DNA of 64,000 nt. It comes from Heloderma charlesbogerti (taxonomy: Eukaryota; Chordata; Lepidosauria; Squamata; Helodermatidae). Each line of letters starts with the position of its first letter. The first letter of the stretch is position 1. Shown here in pieces: positions 1 through 12,600 of this stretch. The notes beneath the pieces were generated by a model. The model was not told the DNA's origin and made no database searches. It was given only the letters and a program-made list of their open reading frames with translations. Location of the stretch: the NCBI GenBank assembly GCA_026122225.1, contig JANEZZ010001949.1, positions 620,001 through 684,000 on the forward strand, given 5' to 3'. Made by a program: the position numbers and the translations under genes.

Positions 1-571
1 CCTGTTTCTACCAAGGGGCTTGACTTTGGAAAACCTGACTTCTGAGACGGTGGGCTGTGCCAGCCTCTCAAATGACTGCTTCTCAATTAGTTTTTCTCAT
101 GAACTGCGTTGCATCTGAGAAAAACTGCAACAGTGTGGCATGAGTGAAACATGCACTATTCGCGACACCCTGCAGAAACCACTGGCATGATATCATACCT
201 GGGGTTATGTCATGCCTAGCGCAGACATGCCTTGGTGCAGGACACCCTTTCCCAACCTTGTGCTCTCCAGATGTCTTGGACTACAACTCTGAACATTCCT
301 GATCACTGGCTGGGGCTGATGGGAGTTGAAATCCAAAACATTTGGAGGGCACCAGGTTGGGGAAGGCTGGTGCAGAATCCAGCACTCATCTGTCCTGCCA
401 ATTTTTGGCAGAGTCTGTAGTCCCTCCCATTAAGAATTTCTCCCTTCTTTACTCCTCAGTGTTATGCCATCTTCCTGAACTTCAGCTGATGTCGGCTGTC
501 TTGCCACTGCCTGATACTTTTTAGCTGTTATTGCTGATCTTGATAACATAGTATCACAGCCAATCCCTTAC
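1..571. other. TATDN3 last visible intron; no exon seen
   Basis: Non-coding on both strands as far as I can see, apart from the palindromic MITE at about 239-376. The human-like terminal peptide of TATDN3 (starting VRNEPWN) was searched for by eye on the minus strand and not found. Confidence 0.6.
239..376. mobile_element. Palindromic hAT-like MITE, family E
   Basis: The first of at least ten copies. Arms read CTCTCCAGATGTCTTGGAC inward from the left and the inverse CATTTGGAGGGCACCAGG from the right, around a short GGCTGGGGCTGATGG centre, so one strand folds into a hairpin. There is no coding capacity. Assignment to hAT is by resemblance and uncertain. Confidence 0.75.
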
Positions 572-652
572 CTGTTTCTCAGGTCCTAGAGCAGGAGAGT
601 CAGTTTCTAAGCAAATGCTTTCTAGGGGCAGCCGTTTCACAAGTTTCTGCTT
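572..652 (-). CDS. TATDN3: TATDN3 coding exon 9
   Basis: Twenty-seven codons from [16 protein letters not shown] to [11 protein letters not shown], with the conserved ETDSP aspartate. The acceptor is TTCAAG after a T-rich tract and the donor is GTAAGG. No further matching exon was found between here and position 1. Confidence 0.94.
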
Positions 653-3600
653 CTTGAAGGAGATAAAAAAAGCAATTAACATCGACAGTTTCTGAGCAGA
701 CAAAGCAAACATTACAACAAAGTGGAGTTGTCCACTGAATAAAGAATGTCAGTTGATGTATCACCTCTTTTATCCAAAGAAATGCAACTAGAGATGCAAT
801 TCTATACATGTTTATAAAGAAAACAATCCTCCAACTCCCAGCATTCCCCAGCCAACATGGCTGGCTGGGGAATGTTGGGAGTTATAGGACTTTTAGCTGT
901 CTAAACATGCATAGAATTGCACCCTTAAACACTCAAATTCCCCAACCTTGAAAAATGCCTTTTTCAAGGTACCAAAATAACCGCTGTTTACTGAAATGGT
1001 AAGTTACCAGTTGTTGGAAGAAGGGAGGTCCATAGTTAATATCTTCTTTGCCGTTCACTGTTTCATTAATATGAAAGCCAAAACAGCTTCCGAAAATAAA
1101 CAAGACAGTGCCTTTAACTCTCAGCCATTGATAAAAATTTGCCCCAGCTATTGAATCAACTAAAGCTATTGAATCAACAGCGTACACCGATACATGTTAC
1201 TTAGAAATAAGTCCTATTGAGTTTAATGGGACTTACTCTCAAGTAAGTGTATAGGATTGCAACTTAACAGTGCAAATTTCCCCTGCATTCAGCATGGCTT
1301 ACTGCCAGGTAAACAAAAATAAAATTGCAGGCTACTTGCTCTCCTTTGTGTGCAATACATCAGAAGCTTTGTAACAATTTTATCTCATTATCATAATTAT
1401 CACATTACAAATCTGTAGTAAAGATCAAGAATTATAGGAACTCCTTTGAATTATGGTTACGTGGAAGACAGCTTCCTGCTCCTGTTGAAATATTGTTGCT
1501 ATTATTTATTATCCTAAATGGGGACGATCATTAATTCATAAAGAGAAAAGGCCTTTCCGCTTCATCTGTCAGTGTATCCCCTAATGGTGGCTTTTTCATC
1601 CACAAGCCTATTTCAATGACAATAGCAGGATATCCATCCCCAGGCAACAAATGGGAGGGGTAGTTACCCTTGTTGCAGGGGATTTATTTGTACAGTTCAG
1701 AAAAACAAATTTGGCTAGATTTTCAGCTGTACTGCAGGGGAGACGGGAACACCCTCTGAAGATTAAAGCAATATCCCCAAACCCTATACAAGAGGTCCAC
1801 AAAAATGACACTGCATCTTTGCAGGCAAAAGGGAGCAGGTAGCCTTGTTGGACTGCACCACTACACAAAGGCCTGGCTCTCACATAACTTGCATGAGCAA
1901 GAAAGAGAGAGAGAGTGAGTGAGTGAGAGAGAGTGAGAGAGAGAGAGAGAGCGCGTGCGAAATATGCTATCAGTTTGTTGTTGGTGTAACCGCTGGGTTG
2001 TTTAGGCCCTAAGCAACCCACTGGTCCAGGTTCGTGTGTCACACTCTACAAACTACAAACAAGCAGGCCATAGGTTGTCGTATGTACCTGCTCTCTCCCA
2101 CTCATCCCCAACTGCCACTGCTTTGTTTAACCCACTGGTTGTCGTTACATGCAAAGTGCGCCCCAAAGAAGAAGAAACAGAAAGATAGGGCTTTACAGCA
2201 GGAGAATTCGCTGCCTCCAAACAATTAAAGAAGCTTCCTGTAATGTCAGGACCTGTCCATTGTTGGAGAGATGATTTCGGGCTATTGTTGTATCCAATGT
2301 TAGTCCTACTTAGAGTAGACCCACTGAAATGAATAGGACTTAAGTTAGCCATGACTAATTTAAGCCTCACTCATTTCAACGGGTCTGCTCTAAGTAGGAC
2401 TAACATTGCACACAACACATTGTACTCTACTAAGGCTTGAACCAAGGAATCTAGCCATTGGGACCATGGACCATACTCTCTGCACCATCAGGACAGCTTA
2501 CAGGTGAGGGGACTGGCTAGCCTGAGCCTTACTGCTCCACAGCACACCCACCCACCCCTTTTCAGTGACAGGAGGGAAAACTGCAGCCACTCAGCCCAGA
2601 GGGAAGCAGGTGACCTGGGGAACCAGTAGACACGGCGGGCCCTTCTATGAAGCAGGGTGAATCCCCCGCCTCAGGCAGCAGATTCTCCTGCCAGGAGAAC
2701 TGTGCAGCTGCCCAGCGCTCCAGAAAACCATGCTGGCTGCTCACCTGCTGTGGCAAGAGCAGCTGGCACAGCTCTTTGGAGTGCCACCCCGATGCCTCGA
2801 TTTGAGGATCCCCTCAGAGCATGGCAACACGTGAGCAGACTTTCTGGGAAGTCCCGCTGGATGCTCAGTGGGGAGAGAGACCAGCACAGCTCTTCAGAAT
2901 GCCCAGCCCAAACGTCTTGCTGTGAGGGGTCCTTCCTCAGAGCATTGGTGGGGAGGGGGCCCTGGAGATCGCTTGTGCTGCTGTGTCACCAACCGTCTCC
3001 AGGGCCACCTCCCCGTCAATGCTTCGCTCTAAGAAAGGAATCTTGAACCAAGGCATCAAGGAAGGAGAGAGGCCTGCTGCCATTGGAAGGAGGAGGAGCG
3101 CAGGGACTGCTGCTCAGGAAAACAGGAGGACTGTAGGAGGGGTGAATCGGGCTGTTGCTGTCGGTGTGGCTGGGGGAGAAGAGAGGGCAGCAGCAGGGGG
3201 GAAGAAGGAGGTGGAGGTGGGCGAGTGGCTAGTGCCATCGTGACCAAGGTGTGGGAGAGAAGGGCAGTGGCACACCCTCTTATTGCAGCAATGGGATGTG
3301 CCGGGCCTGACAACAGAGGCCCTGCTGGCCTTACATAAGAGCCCTCCTCAGTTTGCCTCCTTAGGGTGAGCAGGTGCTAAATAGACTGGCCCTGGAACCT
3401 GACCACCAATCTGTTTGGACCATGTCATTTGCACGTCTGAGCCCTCTAGGTCCTGACAAGCCAGAGTTGGAAGATTTGGGATATGGAATCTTGTGGAAAC
3501 TAGTACCCCTTGATTCTTACCTGTTCACTCCTTACAATGGAAGGAGGAATGGAGAAAAAGTATCCAGCCTTCACGCCTTCCATTGCCACTGAGGGCTTGC

Positions 3601-6600
3601 CATCAAATGCGTGGAGCAGCACCCTTTCAGCATCTACAAAGACCCACAGGAGTCAGGAAAGGAACTTGTGCTTCCAGGAGAACAGATATCAGAGGCCAGA
3701 CAGGGCAGCAAAATTACACAGTGAGCATGATCCAAAGCTCCACAGGGCTCTAATGAATAGAAAAGAGTTTGATGTGCACTTATGGAGTGAGGATCCGGAC
3801 TTATATCTCTTTGCCTTTTATTCATATTATATTTCATATTCATCTGTGTTGGCTGGCAGGAGCCTGACCCAAAGCCAGAAGTATTCTAGTTGCGCCACTA
3901 AGAAAAGACTTACATATAATGCTGATGCTAGAACTTCAGTCGAGCACACAAGATCCTATCTTATTATCTGTGTAATCTGAGAGAATACTGTTTGCTGAAG
4001 AGCAATTATTATAGGAGCTGTTCTTCAAGCCACTTCTTGCAGAAGCTGTGGTGAAAAAAATTAAAAGCTTTTCTCCAATTATGAGTAATAATCAAAGGTA
4101 TATTTGGGGACAGACAAGATCAAACTAGACTATTCCCCTAAAACTAGTCTTTCAGCTAAAGTGTTGAGATCTTTTCTACTACATACTGAAATTAATATGT
4201 AAAATATGCTGGTCAGCAGAAAGCATTATTTATTAAATTTACAACCATCCTTTCAACTACAAATAGGGCTTAAGTGGGCTAACAATAAACTACTCTCTCT
4301 ATATACACACACACACACACACCTACTTCTTACAAAACAAGCTACTTAAATGTAAGCTATGAATTATTTTTCTTCGAAGTGATTTATTTCCTGCAAGCTT
4401 AGGTATGTAATTTTAATATATAACCTGAAAGTCTATACCCATAATCAAGATACAATTTCATGCAAGAAAAATGGAAAACTGTCTTAGGCCACAATGCTAT
4501 GGCCTCTAGACATTGTCTGAGAGGCCACAGGATACTGGGTATTTCCCCCTCTGAGGTCGGAGACAGTGCTCCAACCTTGGAGAGGGGAATGGGAGATCTG
4601 CCCCCACCCCCTGCCCCCTTGCAGTCGGTACAGAAAGAACTGCACTGGCTGGCCTCCAAGGTTGGAAAAGTGATCTTGGAGAGGGGGAAAAGGGAGCATT
4701 CCGGTGAGAGGGGAGGAGACTGGAGAGGCCAGGATAACAGTTATTCTGAGCCTCTTCCAGGCTCCTTCCTCCCCTTCTGAAGCACTGTTGCTAGACAGGC
4801 TAAAAAGCCTATCTAGCCAAATCAGCCGGGCGGGAGGACAGGGAGGCAAAGGTCGCCTCCACTGCTCCTCCTGCCATGCACTGGATGATCAGAAGCCTCC
4901 AAGTTCGGGGGTTTCCAGTCATCGAGGGCGTAATTGACAGGATTGCACCCTAACTCTGTCATGTAGGGATGTTGAATTTCTTTCAGCCCGAGGGCCAAAT
5001 TCCATTGTGGAGAAGCTCTGGGGGCCCTATTGCAGTGGTAGGTGGGGCTGAAGGCATATGGCGCAGGGCCAAAATGCCAGCATATTTTAAATATATTTTA
5101 GCTTAAAGCTCCTATTGCCATTAACTGAGTCTTAGGAGAGGCATTTCAACCTTTTAGAATTGGGGAGAAACTGCACGAAAGCAGGAAACAATTGGTGAAC
5201 AGGGGAAAGAGGAAGGGGACGTGGCCATCTGGGGAACCCCAGAGGGCTGGATTGGAACCCTCAAGTCGGCCAGATTTGGCACCTGGGCCTGGGATTCGGT
5301 GCGCCTTAAAGGTAATGCCTTGAATAAAGTTGACTAAACTTTACTTGAACCAGCAGGAGTCTCCTTCTCTACGTTTGTCTCTGTGTGTGTGCCTCTGGAA
5401 AGCAGATCATATCCTATGGCTGTGAGACAGGCAGTCTGAAGGATCCTGGACCATGAGAATTTGCCACCTTCCAACGTGCCCCACTATGGACATGGAGCAG
5501 TTCCAGACTTGGGCAATACAGATAAGCCTCATCTACAAACATGGAGTTCTGTATAAGTGCTGGAGCTGTTGGGTTGCTGTTGGGTAGGACCTCAATCTCA
5601 TTCAGTGCTGGTGCTAACAAATATTTCTTCGGCAGGCTCCTTTCTTTGGAACTCCGTGTCCCTGGAGGTCAGGCAGACACCAACACTGTGTTGTTTCCGG
5701 TGCCTCCTGAAAACAGCACTGATCCAGTTGGCATTCCTTAACTGACTAGTCATGGTTTCTATTGGCATTCTGTTTTTTAAAGAACATGATTTTAAGTTGG
5801 TGTTTTAATCTTTTTATTCTTTTACTGTTTTATCTTTTGCGTTCACCACTCCGAAATCTGTTTCAGATATGGAGCGTTATACTAATATTGTAAATAAATA
5901 AATAAAATATGTGAATCTCAGGGATGGATGCTACTAGAAAACCTGTGTAGGTGATGAGACAGGTTAGATTGTTGGATTAGAACTAGGGAGACCCGGGTTC
6001 AGATCCCCATCCAGCCTTCACGTTCACTTGGGTGACCTTGGGCCAGTTTCTACTTCTCAGCCTAACCCACCTCACAGAATTGGTGTGAGGATTAAAAAAA
6101 CAATATTGACAAAATATTTCTAAGGGGTTTACAAGATTAAAATATACTGTGATATACATTAAAACACAGTTAAAATACATAACAATTGCTAATACATGTA
6201 TATAAAAGTGATAAAAATATTAAAACCAATACTCACTACTAGGGATGTGGGAGAAAACCAATTGTCACTACTAGGGATGTGGGAGAAATCCACAAGAGAA
6301 TCAAATGGGTTTGGATTTCTATGAATCTGATCTGCGGATTCTGCAGCGGACTGACTTTTCCTGAGCTGTGTAGATTACGTGGACTTGCAGACTTTTTTTT
6401 AACTTGCCGGAATTTTGTGCAAATTTAGTAATACAAAAATACAAAACCACTGGCCGAAAATGCACATTTCCCCCTTTGGCTAAACCGTGAAAACGAGCAT
6501 TTTGGAGTGTGCATTTGGGGGGAATTGTGCATTTTTGCAAGTGTGAATTCAGGAACTTAAAAAAAATCCAATTCCGTCAACACACAAGACAACGGAACAA

Positions 6601-9600
6601 AAAGCACCTGACAATCAGCGAAATGCAGACAGAACAGATGTTATACAATCCATAAAGCCCTAGCCACAATGCACCTGCCCTGTTCTTTAGATGGCAATGT
6701 GTATTCCTTGACTTACTTCAGTATACAAAATACGGTAAGCCAGCCCTGCTGAGTTTGGGGGCTCTCCTGCTCATTCTGATCAGTGGGCCCCTGGATGTCT
6801 GCCCCCAACTTCTGGCCTGATGATGGCACCACTGCCCTACCTCAAAGCAGGGCCTCCCTAAAGTGCAACTGCCCGGGGCCTTCAGGCGCCTAAACTTGTG
6901 CCAGTAATTGAGCACAGCTTTGGATCTTAGGCGGAATCAGGGGAAGCAGATGTATGATCTGCTACTTGTGGATCCGGTTCTCATGTTTCTAGTGTCATAT
7001 CCGAAGGGAAAAGTCTGCTCCTTCCATAGTGAATGGGCCCCATATCAGGAGCCCATGCATTTTGGCAAAAGAACCCCCACTAAACAAACTTAAATCATCA
7101 AATAGAACAAATGATACCTTGTTCCTTTAAGAGGTTAATGGTTGGCCTTCCAGCTGAGCGGGAGTGGACATTTCTAGGATAAATAAGAAGAACAAAAGAC
7201 ATCAGCAGGAGATTTTAGCAAAACTGAGCTGGCTTTTCATGGCCGGATAAGCCAGTTCTAAGGGTGGAATTTGAGTGTTTCTTATGTTTTTAAGCTCAAT
7301 TCAAGCTGGATATTTTAACTTATTGTTATCCACCCCAAGCCTTCAGCACAGGGCCATTTAAAAATGTATATAAACAAGTAAACAACTGCATTTTTGATGG
7401 TTCACTGATTATAGCAAAATGGGGGGAAAAGGAAACCATTATTACTATAATGTCTGGAAAGATCTCAAAGCACTAGACAAATATTATTCGTTACAGCTTA
7501 TAACCCTGAAAATGCAGCAGCATTTTTTCCATACCAGTAATATATTGTTGTTGTTCAGGATTTCTGTAAACTGTAATTTTAATAAGACCAGATTTAAAGC
7601 AGGGGTGTTGAACCTCTTTCACCACGAGGGCCAAATTCTATTTCGGAGAAGCTCTCAGGGGCCTCATTCCAGTGGTGGGTGGGGCCAAAGGCAAAAGGGG
7701 AGGGGCCAAAATTTGTTGTTCAGTCGTTAAATCGTGCCCGACTCTTCGTGACCCCATGGAGCATAGCACGCCAGGCCTTCCTGTCCTGCGCTCTTTCCCA
7801 GAGTGTGTTCAAGTTAATATTCATTGCATCAGTGATGCTATCTAGCCATCTCATCCTCTGCCGTCCCCTTCTCCTTTTGCCTTCAATCTTTCCCAGCATC
7901 AGGGTCTTTTCCAGGGAGTTTTCTCTTCGCATTAGGTGGCCAAAATATTGGAGCTTCAGTTTCAGTATCTGTCCTTCCAATGAGCACTCAGGGTTGATTT
8001 CCTTTAGGATTGACTGATTTGACCTCCTTGCAGTCCAGGGGACTCATAAGGGTCTTCTCCAGCACCACAGTTCGAAAGCATCAATTCTTCGGTGCTCAGC
8101 CTTCCTTATAGTCCAGCTCTCACAGCCATATGTTACTACTGGGAAAACCATAGCTTTGATTAGATGGACCTTTGTCGGCAAGGTGATGTCTCTGCTCCTT
8201 CCTATGCTGTCTAGGTTTGCCATAGCTTTCCTCCCAAGGAGCAAGCGTCTTCTAATTTCATGGCTACAGTCACCATCTGCGGTGATCTTGGAGCCTAAGA
8301 AAATAAAATCTGTCACTGCTTCCATTTCTTCCCCTTCTATATGCCAGGAAGTGATGGGGCCAGATGCCATGATCTTCGTTTTTTTAATGTTGAGTTTCAA
8401 ACCAGCTTTTGCACTCTCACCCTCAACAAGAGGCTCTTGAGATCCTCTTCGCTTTCTGCCATTAGGGTGGTATCGTCTGCATAACGGAGGTTGTTGATAA
8501 TTCTCCCGGCAATCTTAATTCCGACCTGTGATTCATCCAACCTGGCGTTTCTCATGATGTACTCTGCATATACATTAAATAAGCAGGGTGACAATATACA
8601 GCCTTGTCGTACTCCTTTCCCAATTTTGAACCAATCGGTTGTTCCATGTCCGGTTCTTACTGTTGCTTCTTGACCCTCGTACAGGTTTCTCAGGAGACAG
8701 GTAAGGTGGTCTGGTACTCCCCTCTCTTTCAGAATTTGCCACAGTTTGTTGTGATCCACACAATCAAAGGCTTTAGCGTAGTCAATGAAGCAGAAATAGA
8801 TGTTTTTCTGGAATTCTCTTGCTTTCTCCATGATCCAGCGAATGTTGGCGATTTGATCTCTAGTTCCTCTGCCTCTTCGAAACCCCACTTGTACTTCTGG
8901 TAGTTCTCGGTTCACATGCTGCTGACGCCTAGCTTGTAGGATTTTGAGCATAACCTTGCTGGCATGTGAAATGAGCGCAACTGTACGGTAGTTTGAACAC
9001 TCTTTGTGCCAGGGTGGACACTGAGCCCACAGAATCCCAGAGTAGTTCTGATTCTGAGGAATCGCTCCTGGGAGAGGAGTGCGCTCATCTTTCCCAGGGC
9101 CAACAGCTGACAGAGATTCCTCCCACCGACATTCCTAGCTTAGATAGCAGTCCTGGGAGTGACAGAGCGCGGGAAGCAGACTTGCTGGATGCACGACGCC
9201 GACGCAGGGAGCAACGCCAAATGGAGGGCGCGGAAAGGAGACGTAGTGCTCGGTTGGCGTGGAAACAACGGTTGCTCCCAGAGGATCCAAGGGAAAAGGG
9301 GAGGGACTCTCCCTAGCCCTTAACTTCAGGGTCTGCCAGTGATTCCCTTTCAAACGGGGACCAACTGTTCCAACTTAGGGCATAGGTACTCTGTTGCTCA
9401 TATCTAGTTGCTAACAGTAGAGTTGTTAAGTTGTAAAAGAGGAATAAAGCTTTGAAAAGAATCCCTTTGTCTGTGTCTGGACTTGGCTACTAGATTAGAC
9501 TAAGAGAGGCCTCCAAGGAGCCCTTGACACTTTGGCATTGCCCTTCTTTGGAATTGGAATGTAAACTGACCTTTTCCAGTCTTGTAGCCACTGTTGAGTG

Positions 9601-12600
9601 TTGGCATATTGAGTGCAGCACTTTAACAGCATCATCTTTTAGGATTTTAAATAGCTTAGCTGGAATACTGTCATCTCCGCTAGCTTGGTTGTTACTAATG
9701 CTTCCTAAGGCCCACTTGACTTCACTCTCGAGGATGTCCGGCTCAAGTTCAGTGACCGCACTATCATGGCTATCAGGGACATTCAGATCTTTCCTGTATA
9801 GTTCTTCTGTGTATTCTTGCCACCTCTTCTTAATCTCATCTGCTTCTGTTAGGTCTGTGCCTTCTTTGTCCTTTATCATGCCTGTCTTTGCACAAAACGT
9901 TCCCTTGAGATCTCCGATTTTCTTGAAAAGATCTCTAGTCTTTCCCATTCTACTGTTTTCCTCGATTTCTTTGCATTGTTCATTTAAGAAGGCCTTCTTG
10001 TCTTTCCTTGCTATTCTCTGGAACTCTGCATTCAGTTGGATATATCTTCCCCTTTCTCCCTTGCTTTTCGTTTCCCTTCTTTCCTCAGCTACTTGTAAAG
10101 CCTCATCAGACAGCCACTTTGCTTTCTTGCATTTCTTTTTGTTTGGGATGGATTGAGTTGCTGCCTCCTGAACAATGTTACGGACCTCCATCCATAGTTT
10201 CTCAGGCATTCCGTCTATCACGTCTAATCCCTTAAATCTATTCCTCACCTCCACTGTATATTCATAAGGGATATTATTTAGGTCATACCTCAATGGTTTA
10301 GTGGTTTTCCCTATGTTCTTTAATTTCAGCCAAAATTTTGCGATAGGAAGCTCATGATCTGAGTCACAGTCAGCTCCAGGTCTTGTTTTTACTGACTGTA
10401 TGGAGCTTCTCCATCTTTGGCTGCAAAGGACATAATCAATCTGGTTTCGATATTGACCAACTGGTGATGTCCATGTGTAGCCTCTTGTGCTGTTGGAAAA
10501 AAGTGTTTGCTATGATCAGTGCGTTCTCTTGGCAAAACTCTATTAGCCTTTGTCCTGCTTCATTTTGTACACCAAGGCCATGCTTGCCTGTTATCCCAGT
10601 TATTTCTTGACTTCCTACTTTAGCATTCCAATCCTATGATGACATCTTTTTTTGGTGTTAGTTCTAGAAGGTGTTTTAGGTCTTCATAGAACCGATCAAC
10701 CTCAGCTTCTTTGGCCTCAGTGGTTGGGGCATAGACTTGAATTACTGTGATGTTGAATGGTTTGCCTTGGATTCGTACTGAGATCATTCTGTCATTTTTG
10801 AGATTGTATCCCAGTACTGCTTTTCCCACCCGTTTGTTGACTATGAGTGTTACTCCATTTCTTCTAAGGGATTCTTGCCCACAGTAGTAGATATGATGGT
10901 CACCTGAATTAAATTCGCCCATGCTTGTCCATTTTAGTTCGCTGATTCCCAGGATGTCAATGTTCAATCTTGCCATCTCCTGTTTGACCACCTCCTGCTT
11001 ACCTTGATTCATTGATCTGACATTCCAGGTTCCTAAACAGTATTGTTCTTTACAGCATCGGACTTTCTTTTCACCACCAGACACATCCACAGCTGAGTGT
11101 CCTTTCGGCTTTGGCCCAGCTGCTTCACTCTTTCTGGCGCTACTTGGAAATTCCCTCTGCTCTTCTCTTCCCCAGTAGTATATTGGACACCTTCCGACCT
11201 GAGGGGCTCATCTTCTGGCGTCATATCTTTGAGCCTTGTGATACGTTCCATGGAATTTTCTTGAAAAGTATACTGGAGTGGTTGCCATTTCCTTCTCCAG
11301 TGGACCACAGTTTGCCAGAACTCTCCGCCATGACCTGTCCGTCTTGGGTGGCCCTGCATGGCATAGCTTATGGCTTCACTGAGTTACGCAAGCCCCTTCG
11401 CCACAACAAGGCACTGATCCATGAAGGGGAGGGGCCAAATACCTCCCCAAATTAGCATAAGACTCTTACTGCCGGTAACTAAGCCTTAGGGGAGATATTT
11501 CCACCTTTTAGAAGGGGGGTGAACTGTGCAATAGCAAAGAAGCCACCACATGATAGGCAGTCAGGGAAAGGAGAAGGGGACATGGCCATCTGGGGAACCC
11601 CAAAGCCTGGCTTGGCACCACAGGCAGGCTGGAATTAACCCATGGGACTAAGGGTAAATGTCCATTACTTAAGACAACCATCTGGATTAATTAGCAACTG
11701 GAATCTAATCACTACAAAGAGATTGAAAGTTGGAATCTGTCTTTCCTAATGATAAAAATCCTGATCTTTCTTAAAACATGCATAAAACCTACAAAGGCAA
11801 ATCTAGTTGTTTTGCCAGTTGAATCTGTTTGATCAAGACTTGTCTTTGCCCTTCCTTCTGCTCATCAGTGCTGGCAATTCTGGGAGTGAAATCCAGCCCA
11901 ACCTGTAAGAAAAATGGAGAAAAAAAAGAGTCTCTTTTTTCCCTGGAATGCCACTAGAAATTGTTCTCTTTCCTTGTCTATCAGCCCAAAATGTACTCAG
12001 CTAGGAGCAATAATTAAATTAAGCTCAATTGCACAGACTCTAATAGCAGTTTACATTTAACAAAAAAAAAATATTATGAAAGCCTTGCTATAATTATGAA
12101 ACACCTGAGAACCTTAATCAATTACTCAGCAATCCAATCAATGAGTTGTTTTTAATGCATTTTAAAACAGATGTTGGCTTTTTCACAGCGGTCAACAATA
12201 TGCTGACAGTTAAGAGCCACTTCAAAAATGACTAAGTTCCTAGAGGGAAAATGCCTCCTATGTAAGAAATACTAGGCAATCCATAGGTAGATCATCATGT
12301 ATGACAACTGCACATATGTATCATGTAGGAAATAATGTACATCCGGTATGTAGAACACTTATTCATTTAGTTAAAATATTTATGCCCTGCCTTTTCTTGC
12401 ACGGTCCATGCTACAAACATGATTATGCATGACAATGGCCATATTTCAGGGTGTGCATGCTTCCTGGAACATGCCAGCCAAACACCACTTCCCAGCCCAT
12501 GTATACATAAAGCAAATTCCATGCGAGTGTTTTTGTCACACAAACATCTACACAACAAGCGTTCAGGGTTGCCATCAACAATAAACATGGCTGGAAGCTT

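Larger units (their letters stand above)
7711..11423 (-). mobile_element. BovB/RTE LINE, near full length, itself interrupted by an LTR
   Basis: The minus-strand LINE is flanked by the 16-bp direct repeat AAGGGGAGGGGCCAAA (7695-7710 and 11424-11439). Without the internal LTR and its extra 5 bp it is about 3.2 kb, the usual BovB size. The 5' end, an APE-type endonuclease region, RT and C-terminal [12 protein letters not shown] are all present, but frameshifts and stops break the frame. It sits in TATDN3 intron 6, in the same orientation as the gene. Confidence 0.93.
7598..11640 (+). mobile_element. hAT-like MITE (family D) split by a BovB insertion
   Basis: The left part (about 7598-7710) reads CAGGGGTGTTGAACCTCTTT to AGGGGCCAAA. 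The right part (11424 to about 11640) resumes with AGGGGCCAAATACC and CTGCCGGTAACTAAGCC. With the BovB and one duplicated target removed, the order matches the uninterrupted copy at 4963-5300. Confidence 0.8.

Noticed and set aside
1608..2042. Minus-strand 144-codon open frame
   Set aside because: Its core is the translated GA microsatellite (Ser/Leu repeats).
3510..3980. Plus-strand 156-codon open frame
   Set aside because: It is antisense to TATDN3 exon 8 and extends into plain intron. No homology recognised.
9524..10156. Plus-strand 210-codon open frame
   Set aside because: Antisense of the BovB ORF2 region, and Ser/Leu-rich as expected for a shadow frame.
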